Shown here piece after piece: positions 48,280 to 60,047 of a stretch of DNA of 64,000 bases. Numbering within the stretch: position 1 is the first letter of the stretch; each line of letters begins with the position of its first letter. Below the pieces are notes generated by a model. It saw nothing but the letters and a program-made list of their open reading frames with translations. It was not told the origin of the DNA and ran no database searches. The DNA comes from Mallotus nudiflorus (lineage: Eukaryota > Streptophyta > Magnoliopsida > Malpighiales > Euphorbiaceae), in assembly GCA_947683625.1 (NCBI GenBank), contig CANTUR010000818.1, positions 310,001-374,000 of the forward strand, read 5' to 3'. A program made the translations under genes and the position numbers.

Positions 48280-49847
48280 GGAATAATTATACCATTAGTG
48301 TTTGAACTTTCCAATTTTTTTATTCAATCATGTGTTTAAATTCTTAACTTTCTATATATTTCAATCCTTCCTACCGATCAAAGGTGGTTTGAGTGCTAAC
48401 TTATCACTTATTTACCAAATTGTTCACTATCCACATGCAAATAATTTGAATTAACTAAAATGTCCAAAATTTTCTGACAAGTACATATTTTTAAGTCCTT
48501 GTAATTTATCATTTGGGTCCTTATAAACTTATTTTCCCGTTACATATACCTTCTTTTCTACAAGTTGCATCATCATACCTCTTCTGACCGCCATATAAAT
48601 AATAAATCTCATCAAAATAAAAATTACAAATTCAAATTAAAAAATATCATCACTATCTCCATAAAATGTACACCTTTGCTATCATTTTATGTTGTCCATC
48701 ATCACAGCCACCATAATTACCATCACCACCATTACCACTACTACCATTACCACCATTATAATAAGCAACAATAACACAATAATAATAACAAATCTTAGCT
48801 ACAATGATGTATTAAGCTAAACCCAATAATAAGACACACAAATGAAACCAATAAATCAACTTACCATGCTTGCTAACTATTACACTACTCATAGCATTTA
48901 TGAATCGCTCTCGCAAGTGAATGATATTTGGCTAGGAGTTAGGCTCTACAAGTAAGGATATAATCTCAGTTGATCAAATGGCTAGCCATAAAAATCCACC
49001 AGAGAAAGTATAAACGGAGTAAATCCCCTGATATAGTGAATAAGGTGCATGAAAAATCAAAGCACCAATTAGAAGAAGTAGAAGAGACACTCATTGATAA
49101 GGCTTTAGAGCTTCTCCATCTTGGTTGTTTAACTAATACTTAAGCTATGATTTTGTTGAGATAATGTCGATAGCGATGTTGGCATTTATTACCAAAGGAT
49201 ATTCACTAATTTGGTTCTAGAAAAATATATGCAAATGATTATATAATTAGTTTAGTGAATTTTGATCTAATTTGCAAGAGAAGAGATGCAAATGATTATA
49301 TAATTAGTTTAGTGAATTTTGATCTAATTTGTAAGAGAAGAGATGCAAATGATTATATAATTAGTTTAGTGAATTTTGATCTAATTTGCAAGAGAAGAGA
49401 TACAAATGAATGTATAATTAGTTTAATGAATTTTGATCTAATTTGCAAGAGAAGAGATCATGAAGTAAGATTAATCTTGGACTAAATTATTTAGGGATTT
49501 ATTTAGCTTTGTAATATGCAATAATGAACCAACAAATATTAATGAGAAAGAGGGACTGGGTGAAAGAAAAATGAAGTTGTAAGGATTGAAATCTATATGT
49601 ATAATTTGTATTATAAATATTTTAATTAAATCAATTATTTATATATATGAGTAATGATGTGGCAATCCAATTTATCAATAATGGGGTTCATAAGTGCTGA
49701 CTTAATGTCCAAATCACCATTAATTGATCAAGAGCACTCAAATGTATAGAAAATTAAGAATTTAGATACTTGATTGAAAAAAAAAAAGGTTCAAACACCA
49801 CATTGTCAAAAATTGAAAAGTTCATACACTAATGGTATAATTATTCC
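48280..49847. mobile_element. Unit with long terminal inverted repeats, possible non-autonomous Mutator-like element
   Basis: The left end GGAATAATTATACCATTAGT and the right end (its reverse complement, ending at 49847) match base for base over 20 bp, and the pairing continues with interruptions for about 130 bp (TCAATCA, TAAATTCTTAA, TTTGAGTGCT). Length is 1,568 bp. Such long inverted ends are typical of Mutator-like or foldback DNA transposons. No transposase is visible; the interior has a CCA/CAT-rich stretch (48700..48770) and the 57-bp repeats. The candidate 9-bp target sites, TACTATATA and TAATATGTC, match only in part, so the superfamily is a guess. Confidence 0.65.
49231..49458 (+). 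repeat. Four 57-bp tandem repeats with open frame
   Basis: Units start at 49231, 49288, 49345 and 49402 with GCAAATGATTATATAATTAG; the fourth is the most changed. As 57 is a multiple of 3, a frame of 76 codons stays open across them (NFDLICKRRDANDYIISLV repeated). The frame lacks any recognised domain and may be open by repeat structure alone. Confidence 0.9.
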
Positions 49848-51137
49848 TAATATGTCTACTAGAGTTAGTATCAAATGTATATTACTATCGAATGTGAATT
49901 GTGCTAAACATGTATAAGGTTTTCTCTTTCACTGTTGTAATGCTTGTTTTTCTTTGGGCTCAATGAGATCAATTTGTTCAAATTAATGTATATTTCTATT
50001 TTTTGTACTTAGATTTATTTAAATAGTTAGAATAATAAAAAAATTATAATATTATAAAAGTACATGGTATCTCTCAATTTCTATTTTACTTTTTTTTATT
50101 CAATTTAAGATTCTTCATTATATATGTAAAAACTCTATTATTTTTACTTAAATAACTTATATTTCTACCATAAAATATTAGATAATAAATAAAAGTTATT
50201 AATAAACTTAATTTTAAAAAATAAATAGAAACATCTCGCGAAAAACTTAATTCCTTTCACTAATGTATAGTTTGTGCGTTTGGTGGGTCTAAACTTACTT
50301 AATTTAAGAAAAAAAAACAAAAGATTTTTCATTCCTAAATAAAACTAAGTAAAAAAAAAACTCTATCCCCTTACTTTCTCTAACTCTCATTTACCCTAAC
50401 TCTCATTTTCTCTTTACATTTTTTCTTCATGGTCGATCCTTTCGCACTGATGCCAAAGTGAAACAACTGAAATATTAATGGAGCATGTAGGTGATTTCTA
50501 TATCTCCAATGATGATGGCTTCTTCTTCTTCTTCTTAGGTGATTTCTAAGAAATTAGGGATTTTGAGGCAAATTAAATGATTTTTTTCATTGACTTTGAT
50601 CTATCTTTTAAGTCCTTATAGTGTGTTCATATTTTTATGCATTGTTAATGTGGGGTGATAGAAAGACCAAATATTGATTAGGCAATACTTTGTTCTAATT
50701 AACTCTTTTCACTCTTTGTTAAAAGATATTCTCTTGTATTGTTCTTTTGTTAAGATTTCTTTAAGGCAAAATGTTCTAGATGTTTAAATGTTTGTTATTG
50801 AATTTTTAAAAAATATTTGTTATTGGTAGCTACTAGTATTGTTGTTTTATTTTATTGTATTGAGAAAATAATTTTTTTAAGAAGTCACAAAATTGTTTAA
50901 TGTTTGTTACTGGATTGTTGGATGTCATTATGTTGATTGGTTGGTTTCCTTTAGGTTTAAGGGAACAGAGAACTTTCTTTTTTCTTATTCTTGGGTGATA
51001 TTGATAACCATTGGTCATCTTTTTTTCTTTCCTCTACTTTTTGTCATTTTTGTTTCTCTTTTGGGTTTCTTTGTTTTTATTCAAAATTCACATTTCTTTG
51101 TTTATAATAATTGGAAATCAAATGAAAACTGCATAAT
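49848..51137. other. AT-rich spacer
   Basis: No gene recognised. It contains a CT-rich stretch (50360..50430), a CTT microsatellite (50519..50537), and a T-rich hydrophobic frame (50893..51168) that runs into element D's LTR and has no protein-like features. The last bases, ATAAT (51133..51137), are the probable target site of element D. Confidence 0.5.
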
Positions 51138-51612
51138 TGATGTAACAGAAGCCTTAAGAGAGAATTGAATTCGTTGGTTCTAAAAATACCCGAAAATAAT
51201 AAACCAAAACCCTATTGATTCAAAGAATACTAGAGGTATTAGAAGAATTACGTCTGTAATTTATTTTTAATTAATAAAAAACTGTCCCAAAATAACTTAA
51301 ATAGGAAAATAAATAGTGTTTAAGGAAAAAACCTTAAAACCAAAAAAGGAAAAGACAAAAAACTCTAAAAAAAGGAACATAAAATTTGATGTCAAATGTA
51401 AGTGCCTAAACAAAGGAATTTGGGCTTGAAGATGGATCGCTACAGACAAAGTGTGTGGCACTTGTTATAGCCCTATGAGTCAGCTTCAATTTAATATATT
51501 ATGGGCCCTGTGGGTCAATTAGTGTCTCGACGACTGTCCATTTGAAGCCTATGTGTGCACACCCACTTTGTCAAATCCATCCATAAATTTCAATGATGCC
51601 TCATCCACATCA
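51138..51612 (-). repeat. 3' LTR of element D
   Basis: On the minus strand it begins TGATGTGGATGAGG and ends CTGTTACATCA. It is close to the 5' copy at 55962..56439, with small indels. Confidence 0.93.
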
Positions 51613-51622
51613 TTCCCCCCAA
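51613..51622 (-). promoter_or_regulatory. Polypurine tract of element D
   Basis: On the minus strand TTGGGGGGAA directly precedes the LTR start TGATGTGG. It also forms part of the end of the pol frame (LLLGGND). Confidence 0.9.
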
Positions 51623-53560
51623 GTAACAGAAAATTAGGCCTTGAATTGAACACAATATCGTCATTAGAAGAATCGCTAGAGAAGGGAATTAAATGCTTAA
51701 TATTAAACACATCTGCAGTGCGGACATGGCTAGGCAGCTTCAGACGATAAGCATTAGAATTAATCTTCTCTATTACCTCAACTGGACCAATCTTCCTAGC
51801 AGATAAGTTGTTGTACTCCCCTACTAGAAAGCGATCTTATGTCAGGATTTCCCATATAAAATAAGCTACCTTGAACTCCAAAGGATTGCATTTCTGGTTT
51901 GCAAGTTATTTGTATTGAGAATTGGCGGTAGATAGATTATCAAAGACTGTCTTGTGTACATCCTGCAAACTCGAAACAAAATTTGGTGCTTTCCCTTGGA
52001 CCCTTGTCTTGCTAGGCAGGGGCATCAAGTCAAGAGGACCCCTTGGCTTAATGGAGTAAACAACCTGGAAAGGATTGAATCCTGTGCTTCAATTAACAGT
52101 GTGGTTGTGGGTGAATTCTTCTTAACATAATTTCTGATCTTAACCCTTCACATGATCCCCCACTAGACAATGCAACAAGTTGCCCAAGGACCCATTCATC
52201 ACTTTAGTTTGCCCATCTATTTGAGGGTGATAGGCACTACTAAAATTCAATTGAGTATTGATCATCTTCCACAAGCTGCACCAAAAATGACTGAGAAAAT
52301 GGGTATCTCTGTCAGAGACAATGGATGTAGGCAACCCGTGCAGACAATACACATCCTGAAAGAATAGTTGTGCCATAATTACTGCGTCTATAGTCTTCTT
52401 GTAAGGAATAAAATGAACCATCTTAGAAAATCTATCAACAATAACAAAGATGGAATCATTACCTTGCTAAGTACGTGGCAATCCCAACATAAACCATACT
52501 AATATTAGTCCAGGGTTGAGAAGGAACTAGGAGAGGCATGTACAATCCTACATTTGTGGTCGTTCCTTTCGAAACCTGGCAAATTCTACATCTCTAAACG
52601 TATTTATCAACCTCCTTGTGAAATGAAGGCCAGAAGTATAAAGCCTAAATCAGTTGCAATGTTTTGTCTTTACCCACATGTCCCTCTCTATGTAACTCTT
52701 TAATGATTTGTGGGCATAAGCTGCAATCTGGAATGTACAATTAAGTTCCCTGAAATAAGAACCCATCTTGCAGCATAAATTCTATCCTCTTCCCAGCCTG
52801 TACATCTTGTAACACTACAGAAAAGTAAGGATCGGTAGCAAGTAAATCCTTAAAAGAATAAAAGTCGGGCACCTCAACTCACATAGTCATAACAAACTAT
52901 TCTATCAACTCAAGGCATCAGCTACTCTGTTTTTAATGTCAAATTTATGCTTCACCACAAAAGTGAAATGTTCAAGATAGTCAATCCATCTAGCATGGTG
53001 AGGTGAAACTTTATCCTACTGGTGCAAATGCTTCAAAAAATCATAGTCAATATACAAAATAAATTCTCTATGAAACAGGTAATGTCACCAATGTCGTACT
53101 GCTTGCACTACTGCATAAAACTTAATGTCATAAGTACTATAATTGAGTTAGGAACCAAATAACTTGTCATTATAAAATGTCACAAGGTAGTTATTTTGAC
53201 TCAGGAAAGCACCAATCCCAATCTTAGAGGCATCGGTATGGAGCTCAAAAGTTTATGAGAAATCTAGCCACACCAAGATTGGGGCTATTGGAAGGTGTTC
53301 CTTGATGATATTGAAGGCTACCTCTACTGCCTCAGTCCACTCAAACCGACTACCCTTCATGTAATCTATAATGGGAGCCATGATGGTGCTAAAATTTACA
53401 ATGAAACACTAATAAAATGAGGTCAAACCATGAAAACTCCTCACTTCTATTAAAGTAGTTGGTCTGGGCCATTATCTTACCGCCACCACCTTAGCTTCAT
53501 CAACTTTTAAACTTGCTGCAGAAGTCATATACCCCAAAATAGTACCTTAGGGGACATAAA
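51615..53560 (-). pseudogene. Element D: RNase H and integrase remnants
   Basis: 52140..52421 is the integrase core: MVHFIPYKKTIDAV, HGLPTSIVSDRDTHFLSHFW with the second catalytic Asp, and HPQIDGQTKVMNGSLGNLL, where Lys replaces the catalytic Glu of GQTE. From about 51790 down to the polypurine tract the frame gives EKINSNAYRLKLPSHVRT, DVFNIKHLIPFSSDSSNDD and NFLLLGGND, the usual C-terminal end in this group. Between 52450 and 53560 lie the zinc module and RNase H in pieces with many stops. The plus-strand frame 52170..52367 is a shadow. Confidence 0.82.
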
Positions 53561-54290
53561 GACACATTTTTTTAAGGCAACATAGAACTCTTCCCTGCGC
53601 AATACATTAAAAACCTCCCGAACATATTGTAAATGATCATCATGGTTAGCACTATAAATCAAGATATCATTAAAGTAGACCACACCAAAACAAGCCTTTC
53701 ATAACAATTGGTTCATAAAATGCATAAAGGTATTAAGGGCATTCGATAATCCGAAGGGCATCATAAGCCACTCATATAGCCCTTCCCTAGTCTTAAATGA
53801 TGTTTTCCACTCATCCTCAGGCCAAACACATATTTGATAATATCCACTCTTTAAATCAAGTTTAATAAAAATAGTTGCACCACTAATCTGATCAAGCAAA
53901 TCATCTAGATGTGGAATAGGAAATCTGTACCTTACGGTGATCTTATTGATGTCTCAGTTATCCACACACATGCACCAAGACCCATCTTTCTTAGGCGTTA
54001 AAAGGGCAAGAACAACATAAGGGCTCATGGTCTCCCTAACGTGACCTTTAACAAATAGCTCCTCCACTTGTTAATGCAACTCCTCATGCTCACTAGGACT
54101 CATCCTGTAATGTGGTCTATTTAGCAACGCCGCTTCGGGCACCAAGTTAATATTATGCTGATTGTCATAGAGTAGGGGCAAACCGTCAGGAAGTTCATCA
54201 GGAAATAAGTCATTAAATTTTGTAACCAAGGGAACCATAACTTCTGGGATTATAATGGGCTCAGCCACCTCCTTTCCTAATAGCATATAC
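53561..54290 (-). pseudogene. Element D: reverse transcriptase
   Basis: 54071..54286 holds EPIIIPEVMVPLVTKFNDLF, ELPDGLPLLYDNQHNINLVP and RPHYRMSPSEHEELH. 53699..53899 holds LDQISGATIFIKLDLKSGYY, DEWKTSFKTREGLYEWLMMP and FGLSNALNTFMHFMNQLL. The catalytic box, at plus-strand 53666..53677, reads YFND instead of YFDD, a G-to-A change that removes the first metal-binding Asp. Stops separate the pieces. Confidence 0.88.
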
Positions 54291-54783
54291 CTTATGTCTG
54301 ACTCTTGTAGTTCCTCATCGAATTAAGCCAAAGATAATAGAGTACTAGTTTTACTTGCTAGTTTAGGTATATCCACTTGTTATTTAGTCAACAACACAAT
54401 TTTAACCCCATCAAAGATGAAGCTATAAGTATTTGTTCTCCCAGTATGCGTCACGTCCCTATCATACTACACAGCCTTCCAAACAACAAATGAAAGGCAT
54501 CCATAGCCACCACATCACACCATACAACATCTTTATATTTCTTGCCAATGAAGAATGACACCAAAGCTCTCCTAGACACTATAACTTCCCTACCCTTCTT
54601 TAACCAAGCCAGTTTAAGGTTATAGGATGACTTTCAATCGGTATGTCTAGTTTTTGGACAACCTCAATAGACACTATATTCTCACAACTCCCTCCATCAA
54701 TGGCAAAGCAGCATACTTTGTCTTTACTAGTGCAAGTAGACTGAAAGATATTACTTCTTAGCCAATCCTCCTTCGAACTTGCC
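54291..54783 (-). pseudogene. Element D: protease remnant
   Basis: Near plus-strand 54660..54705 the minus strand reads CFAIDGGSCENIVSIEVVQK, the DGGSCEN active site typical of this group's protease, followed by LDIPIESHPITLNWL. Stops and indels surround it. Confidence 0.78.
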
Positions 54784-55932
54784 TTAGGTCAAGCAAGAAT
54801 GCCTAATGACAAAGGCAATCCCTACATCTCTATCCAAAAGCAATTCCTCAACTGTTTTATCCTCATCATACACAGGATCACCCTCACTTTCCCGGTCCTC
54901 CTCAACATAATCATCTGCCTCAAGGAAGAGGGTATTTTTCCCTGTTATCTTTTTACATTTAGATAGCCTATGGCCAACCTCTCCACAACCAAAACATTTT
55001 ATGCCCCATGTTGGTCTATTGAATTGCCCCATGCCTCTATTATTGTCGGCAATACCACTGCCACCACTCCCACTTGCTGCTTTATTGACACCACTATTAT
55101 TAATAGCAGCACTATTATTGCCAGCCCCATTGCCTTAAGTGTTTGGATTGGTAATTTTTTGTGATTGTCTCTTAACCACTAAAGCCCTCTGATGAGTTAC
55201 TGACACTAAAATAGGATCAAACAAATTCATTGTGTCCTACAGTTATGGCCTCAAACCCCCAATATACCTTGCTACCAACTGATCCTCCATTTCCTAGATT
55301 TCATTCCTTGCAATCAATTGATAAAATTCAATAGTGTAATCATCCACTGATCTCATACCTTGTTTGAGATTTTATAGACGTTGGTACATTAACTGCTGGA
55401 AATTATATAGAAGAAATGTAGATTGCATATGCTTCTTCACCTTCTCCCAAATAGCGATTTTACTCTTTCCCAATCTGGTGCGAGTTATTTTGATTACTTC
55501 CACCACGCAGTAGCCATACCCCCTTAATCTCATGGAAACTAAAGGAACACGTTTGTCTTTCAACACCCCTTTAAATTCCAAAATCTCCTCAACCATCTAC
55601 AGCTAATCCAAAAATTCTTCAGCTTGAAGGCTGCCATGAAATTCTAGAATCTCAGTTCGCATGCCCATTTCTCAGCACCTATTATTATCATCTACGATAG
55701 GTCAATTATGTCTGTGAGGAGCCTCATCTTTATACTCGTCCCCCACCTCCCCATCATCACTAAACTTTTCTGGATTATTATTTCCTTAGGCTTTATTCTA
55801 ATTACCTAATATCGTGGCCAATCTATTTTTTAACTGATCCACCACTCGATTCATTCGCTCATCAATCATCTCCTGGACCCTCTACTCCATGTCTCGTTCA
55901 TACACCTCCTGCACTCGTCTCCTTGGTGGCAT
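54784..55932 (-). pseudogene. Element D: gag
   Basis: The minus-strand ATG at 55932 (MPPRRRVQEVYERDME-stop) lies 16 bp after the primer site, with a coiled-coil-like start (QEMIDERMNRVVDQLKNRL). 55372..55596 is the capsid core: EILEFKGVLKDKRVPLVSMR, RTRLGKSKIAIWEKVKKHM, FQQLMYQRL. 54784..55032 ends with the zinc knuckle CFGCGEVGHRLSKC (complete CxxCxxxxHxxxxC) and an acidic tail. Stops, including one directly after YQRL, break the frame. Confidence 0.88.
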
Positions 55933-55947
55933 GTTGTCAAGATCGAT

Positions 55948-55959
55948 GCTCTGATACCA
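55948..55959 (-). promoter_or_regulatory. Primer-binding site of element D
   Basis: On the minus strand TGGTATCAGAGC begins after two spacer bases from the LTR end; exact initiator-methionine tRNA match. Confidence 0.94.
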
Positions 55960-55961
55960 CC

Positions 55962-56439
55962 TGATGTAGCGGAAGCGTTAAGAGAGAATTTAATTTGTTG
56001 ATTCTAAGAATACCCAAAAATAAATAAACCAAAACCCTGTTGATTCAAAGAATACTAGAGGAATTGAAAGAATTAAGTCTATAATTTATTTTTAATTAAT
56101 AAAAAACTATCCTAAAACAACTCAAATAGGTAAATAAATAATGTTTAAGGAAAAAAAAACCCTAAAACCAAAAAGGGAAAAGACAAAAAACTCCAAAAAA
56201 AGAAACATAAACTTTGATGTCAAATTTAAGGGCCTAAACAAACGAATTTGGACCCGAAGATGGATTGCTACAAATAACATATGTAGCAACTGTTATAGCC
56301 CTCTGAGTCAACTTAGATTTGATATATTATGGGCCTCGTGGGTCAATTAGTGTCGCCACAACCATCCATTTAAAGTCCAAGTGTGCACGCCCACTTTTCA
56401 AATCCATTCATAAATTTCAATACTGCCTCATCCACATCA
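55962..56439 (-). repeat. 5' LTR of element D
   Basis: 478 bp with the same ends as 51138..51612. The frame 56141..56350 is LTR sequence. Confidence 0.93.
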
Positions 56440-56629
56440 ATAACGAAAACTGCAAATTGCCATATGAAATTGAAATTATATTTTTTATTATTTTTTTGTT
56501 GGCATCATGTCAATTAAAATAGACATATAAATATATACAAATAATTGGAATTATGTAGCAGAAGAATACTCAAATACACAACTTACATTTTTCAAGTAAT
56601 TTGTTTGTCTTTGAGTATGGGTGTAATCG

Positions 56630-56935
56630 AACTAAATTGCTCGCAAGCTGCTTGGCATTCAGCTTGTCGAAAGCTCATTCGAGCTTGTTTGTTAAGTTAA
56701 ACAAGTCAAGCCTAAACATCATTTTAAGGCTTGTAAGCTAAATGAGTCAAGCTCGAACATCCTTAAACTCATCTCGTTTAACCTCATGAACAGGCTCGTA
56801 AATAAATTCATGAACAAACTCATGAATAAACTCGTGAACAAGCTCGTGAATAGACTCATTAAATAAGTTCATGAACAAACTTGTTAAATATACTCATGAA
56901 CAAGTTTGTGAACATGCTTGTTAAATATAATTTAA
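56630..56935. repeat. Degenerate tandem repeat of CTCGTGAACAAG type
   Basis: Following GGGTGTAATCGAACTAAATT is a run rich in CTCGTGAA, CTCATGAA, ACAAACTC and AATAAACTC units of about 16 bp, preceded by GAGCTTGTTTG and GCTCGAAC sequence. Similar CTCGAGC/CTCGTGAA tracts are dispersed repeats in plants by my recollection, but I cannot assign the class, and no matching inverted end is seen downstream. Confidence 0.6.
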
Positions 56936-57989
56936 TTTGTTAAATATTATATAATTTTAATTTTATATTAAGCAAAGACAATTCTAAATAAATTAATATT
57001 AATTAGTATTACATACGATAGAATTATATATTCATAATAAATCTATATAATTTTTATGTAAATTAACATTAATATAAAGTATACTTTTAATTAATACAAA
57101 AATATTATACATACTAATTAAATATTTAATAAATAAAAGTAATTATGTGAAATAAAAATTATATATTTATGATTTAAGTTATTATTAGTCATATTGAGCA
57201 AATATAATTTCAACTAATAAAAACAATATTAAGCAAATATAATTTAAAACTAATTTAATATTGAGTAATGTAGTATTAATTTTGTTAGTATAATATGATT
57301 ATTATATATATAATATAGTTATTATATAATATATTTAAATATAAAATAATCAAATATACAATAAAAAAGCAAAATCCTAATTCTAAATTCTAAATTAAAT
57401 AATTTTTTATCCAATTGAACCTAAAAGGATTTTCCAAATAAAGAAAAACACACCTTGAATAAATCCAAATTGTTTTTTCTTAAGTTCAAACAATCTTTTT
57501 ATAAGTGTTTGCCCTAATCCAATAAGGAGATCAAATTGGAACATGAGTGTCATTAGTTGCTTTATTAGTCAACAAGGAAAAATATTATCTAGATAGGTGA
57601 ATAGATTGTAGTTTAAAACAACAAATACTATTGTTATAAAACAAGTTCGTGTCTTCGTTAACTTTTCTTAATAATATAAAACAATTTGAAAAAAAATATA
57701 TGACTTAAATTAAAAATTATTTTTATTTAAGTTAAAAACTACATAGTTTTAATATTATAAACAATTTTAATATTACAAAGTAATTTATTATTAAATAATA
57801 CTAATTTCATATTAGATAAATATAACAATTATTAAAATTAGGGATTTTTTAAAAAATAGATCAAAAACCAAAAATATTATAAAAAATCACATTGACTAAA
57901 AATATTTTCAAAAGCTGACTTTTCCTTTTCAAAATTAACTTCCCTAAATTTTTTTCTTTCAAATATTTTTAAGGTGTTGTCTTCTTTTT

Positions 57990-58395
57990 TCCTCAATGAT
58001 TTTTTATCAACATTTCTTTTCTATTTTTTTCATTTTTTTAAACTATTTTTTTCTATTTTTATGGTATTATTTTTTATCAATATTTTTTTACTCAATATGT
58101 TTTTCAATATTTTTTATACTCAACATTTTTTCTATTTTTAAGATACTCTTAATATTTTTTTTTTTTTCAACATTTTTTAAGGTACTGTCGTCTTTTTTTT
58201 CTCAACGTTTTTTTTCTCTTCAAAACTTTTTTAAGGAATTATCTTTTTTTTTTTCAATATTATTTTTTTCTCAACATTTTTTTTTACCATTTTTATCTTT
58301 TTTTCTCAATATTTTTTTTCAATTTTTTTTATTATCTTCATTTTTTTTTCAATGTTTTTTTTTATTTTCTTTTTTTTATTTTTTTTTTCTCAATA
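57990..58395 (+). repeat. T-rich low-complexity block
   Basis: Runs of T broken by TCAACA, TTTTCAATATT and similar, repeated irregularly. The 145-codon Phe/Ile/Ser frame over it is a product of composition. Confidence 0.85.
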
Positions 58396-59099
58396 GACTG
58401 TTAAAATTCATACCAAAAGACTATTATCGATAACAATAGGATAATATATACTCACACATGGCAGTGAATGGCGCTTTCTATTCTTTACGCAACTAGTTTT
58501 TGACCAATAAATTAATCCTTACCCATCAAATGTTCCGCCACCTGTAACATGTAATCCATTGATATTTTTAAAGATGATCCAACCATCTTGGGACATGAAT
58601 TGCACCACTGGACTTGTATGTATCTACCCATGCATTATTTATAGCCTTTAAGAATCAAAACAAATTGTGCAATGTCAACAACATGCACTCGTTGCAACTA
58701 GCTCTACATTAATTTTGGACAATAATAGATGATAGATGTTATATATGAACACCAAAACATAAAATTTATTTTTTTATTAAAATTACATTTATGCTCCCAT
58801 ACACAGAACATATAAATAAAAAGAGAAGATGCAAAATTCACTTCCTATATACATTTTTATTATTAATGTAGTTACTAGCAACATAATCATTATCCATTCA
58901 TTTTTATGTTAAGGGTGAAATTTTAAAAAATTCATACTAATAAATAAAAATTTTCCTTTTTATATTTTTAAAGAATAAGACTTTCATTTTTTCATTTTAA
59001 TTTGTTTATTAAAATGTCTAACAAGTTTTTTTTTTTTTTTAAATCTTAAACTTATTGATCATCAATATATAAGATGTTTACAATTTTTATGGCATATTT

Positions 59100-59395
59100 A
59101 TAATATCCACAAAAAAAAAAAAACAACAAAAAATAACAACACTGAAAAATAAAAGCAATAAAAAGCAATAACACTAAAAAAAAAGTAGTAACACTAAAAA
59201 ATTGAAGTAACAAAAAGTAACAACACTAAAAAAAATAGAAGCAATAAAAAGCAACAATACTAAAAAATAGAAGTAACTAAAAACAACAAAAAGTAACAAT
59301 CGAAAAGTAACAAAAAATAACAACATATAAATAAGAAACAACAAAAGTAACAACTAAAAGACAATAAACAACAACAAGAAACAACAAAAATGTGT
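59100..59395. repeat. A-rich degenerate tandem array
   Basis: Irregular repeats of units like AAAAAGCAACAACACTAAAA and AATAGAAGTAAC with gradual decay toward AACAACAAAAGT. No gene. Confidence 0.85.
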
Positions 59396-59590
59396 CTTTT
59401 TTGAGCTAGAGTTTGAGAGGAGCCAAAAAAAAAAAAGAATAGGGGAGAGTTAAATTTATAATTCTTACTGCTAGCTTTTCTATTGGAGTTGCTAGTTCTT
59501 TATCCTATGACAATAAAATCAAATTCAAGTTTAGTTTTTCTAGCAAAAATATATATGAAGGAAAAATTTTAGAGACATCAAGCATGTATA

Positions 59591-59808
59591 ACAACCATTG
59601 AAATCAATAGAACACTAAGAATTATGTTCTCCCTTAAGTTTTATTCAGAGACATTCAATTGTTTTCCTTGCAACAAGGAATAATGCAAATTAATTACAAC
59701 AATCATTGAATATCACTGGAACACTAACAATTATGTATCACCCTTAAGTTTTATTCATGAACATTCAATTGCTTTCCTTGCAACAAGGTGTAATGCAAAT
59801 TAATTATA
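59591..59808. repeat. Tandem duplication with about 110-bp period
   Basis: Copy one (about 59591..59700) and copy two (about 59701..59808) both contain CCCTTAAGTTTTATTCA (59631 and 59741) and TTTCCTTGCAACAAGG. They differ at scattered sites. The frame 59757..59942 begins in the second copy and is not protein-like. Confidence 0.88.
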
Positions 59809-59897
59809 AATACATATGGAGTATCGATAATTTTGAAAATCATCTATGGAAAACCTTCTCATGGAAAATAGTTGCAAGCCCTTTTATTGATATTATA

Positions 59898-60047
59898 TTA
59901 AGTGGTAGGACCATTTTCATCTCTAGGGGCATTCAACGCTAGTTTTACATCAACAAATGAAGTAGTAGCGCCAACAATAACATTACATTTTATAGACCCA
60001 AATCGAGATCCCTTGATTGGTCTACAACTACCTTTGTTTCTTTCATC
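59898..60047 (-). pseudogene. Possible terminal exon or gene fragment
   Basis: On the minus strand a pyrimidine-rich stretch ending TTCTGCACAG (to plus-strand 60048) precedes an open run of 49 codons and a TAA: it begins DERNKGSCRPIKGSRFGS, continues IKCNVIVGATTSFVDVKLA and ends LNAPRDENGPTT. The acceptor-like border, balanced residues and clean stop look more like a last exon than chance in this AT-rich setting. I do not recognise the protein and found no convincing upstream exon. It could be a captured or relict gene piece. Confidence 0.3.

Larger units (their letters stand above)
51138..56439 (-). mobile_element. Element D: Ty3/gypsy retrotransposon of Reina/CRM type, minus strand
   Basis: LTRs of 475 and 478 bp (51138..51612 and 55962..56439) flank a 4.35-kb interior with PBS, gag, CCHC knuckle, protease, RT, RNase H, integrase and polypurine tract in gypsy order. 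The flanks ATAAT (51133..51137) and ATAAC (56440..56444) fit a TSD with one change. The motifs DGGSCEN, PHYRMSPSEHEEL and FKTREGLYEWLMMPFGLSNA differ clearly from A to C and place it in another chromovirus group; Reina or CRM is my best reading from family knowledge. Many stops and lost catalytic residues make it inactive. Confidence 0.93.

Noticed and set aside
48565..48774. His/Tyr-rich 69-codon frame
   Set aside because: It is produced by a CAT/CCA-rich simple sequence inside the inverted-repeat unit.
49231..49458. CRISPR-like array
   Set aside because: The 57-bp units are head-to-tail copies without unique spacers, in plant nuclear DNA.
50893..51168. Hydrophobic 91-codon frame that could be a membrane protein
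   Set aside because: It is T-rich, has no motif, and its end runs into the LTR of element D, so it is not a conserved gene.
57996..58433. 145-codon Phe-rich frame resembling a membrane protein
   Set aside because: It is the translation of a T-rich low-complexity tract; no signal beyond composition.
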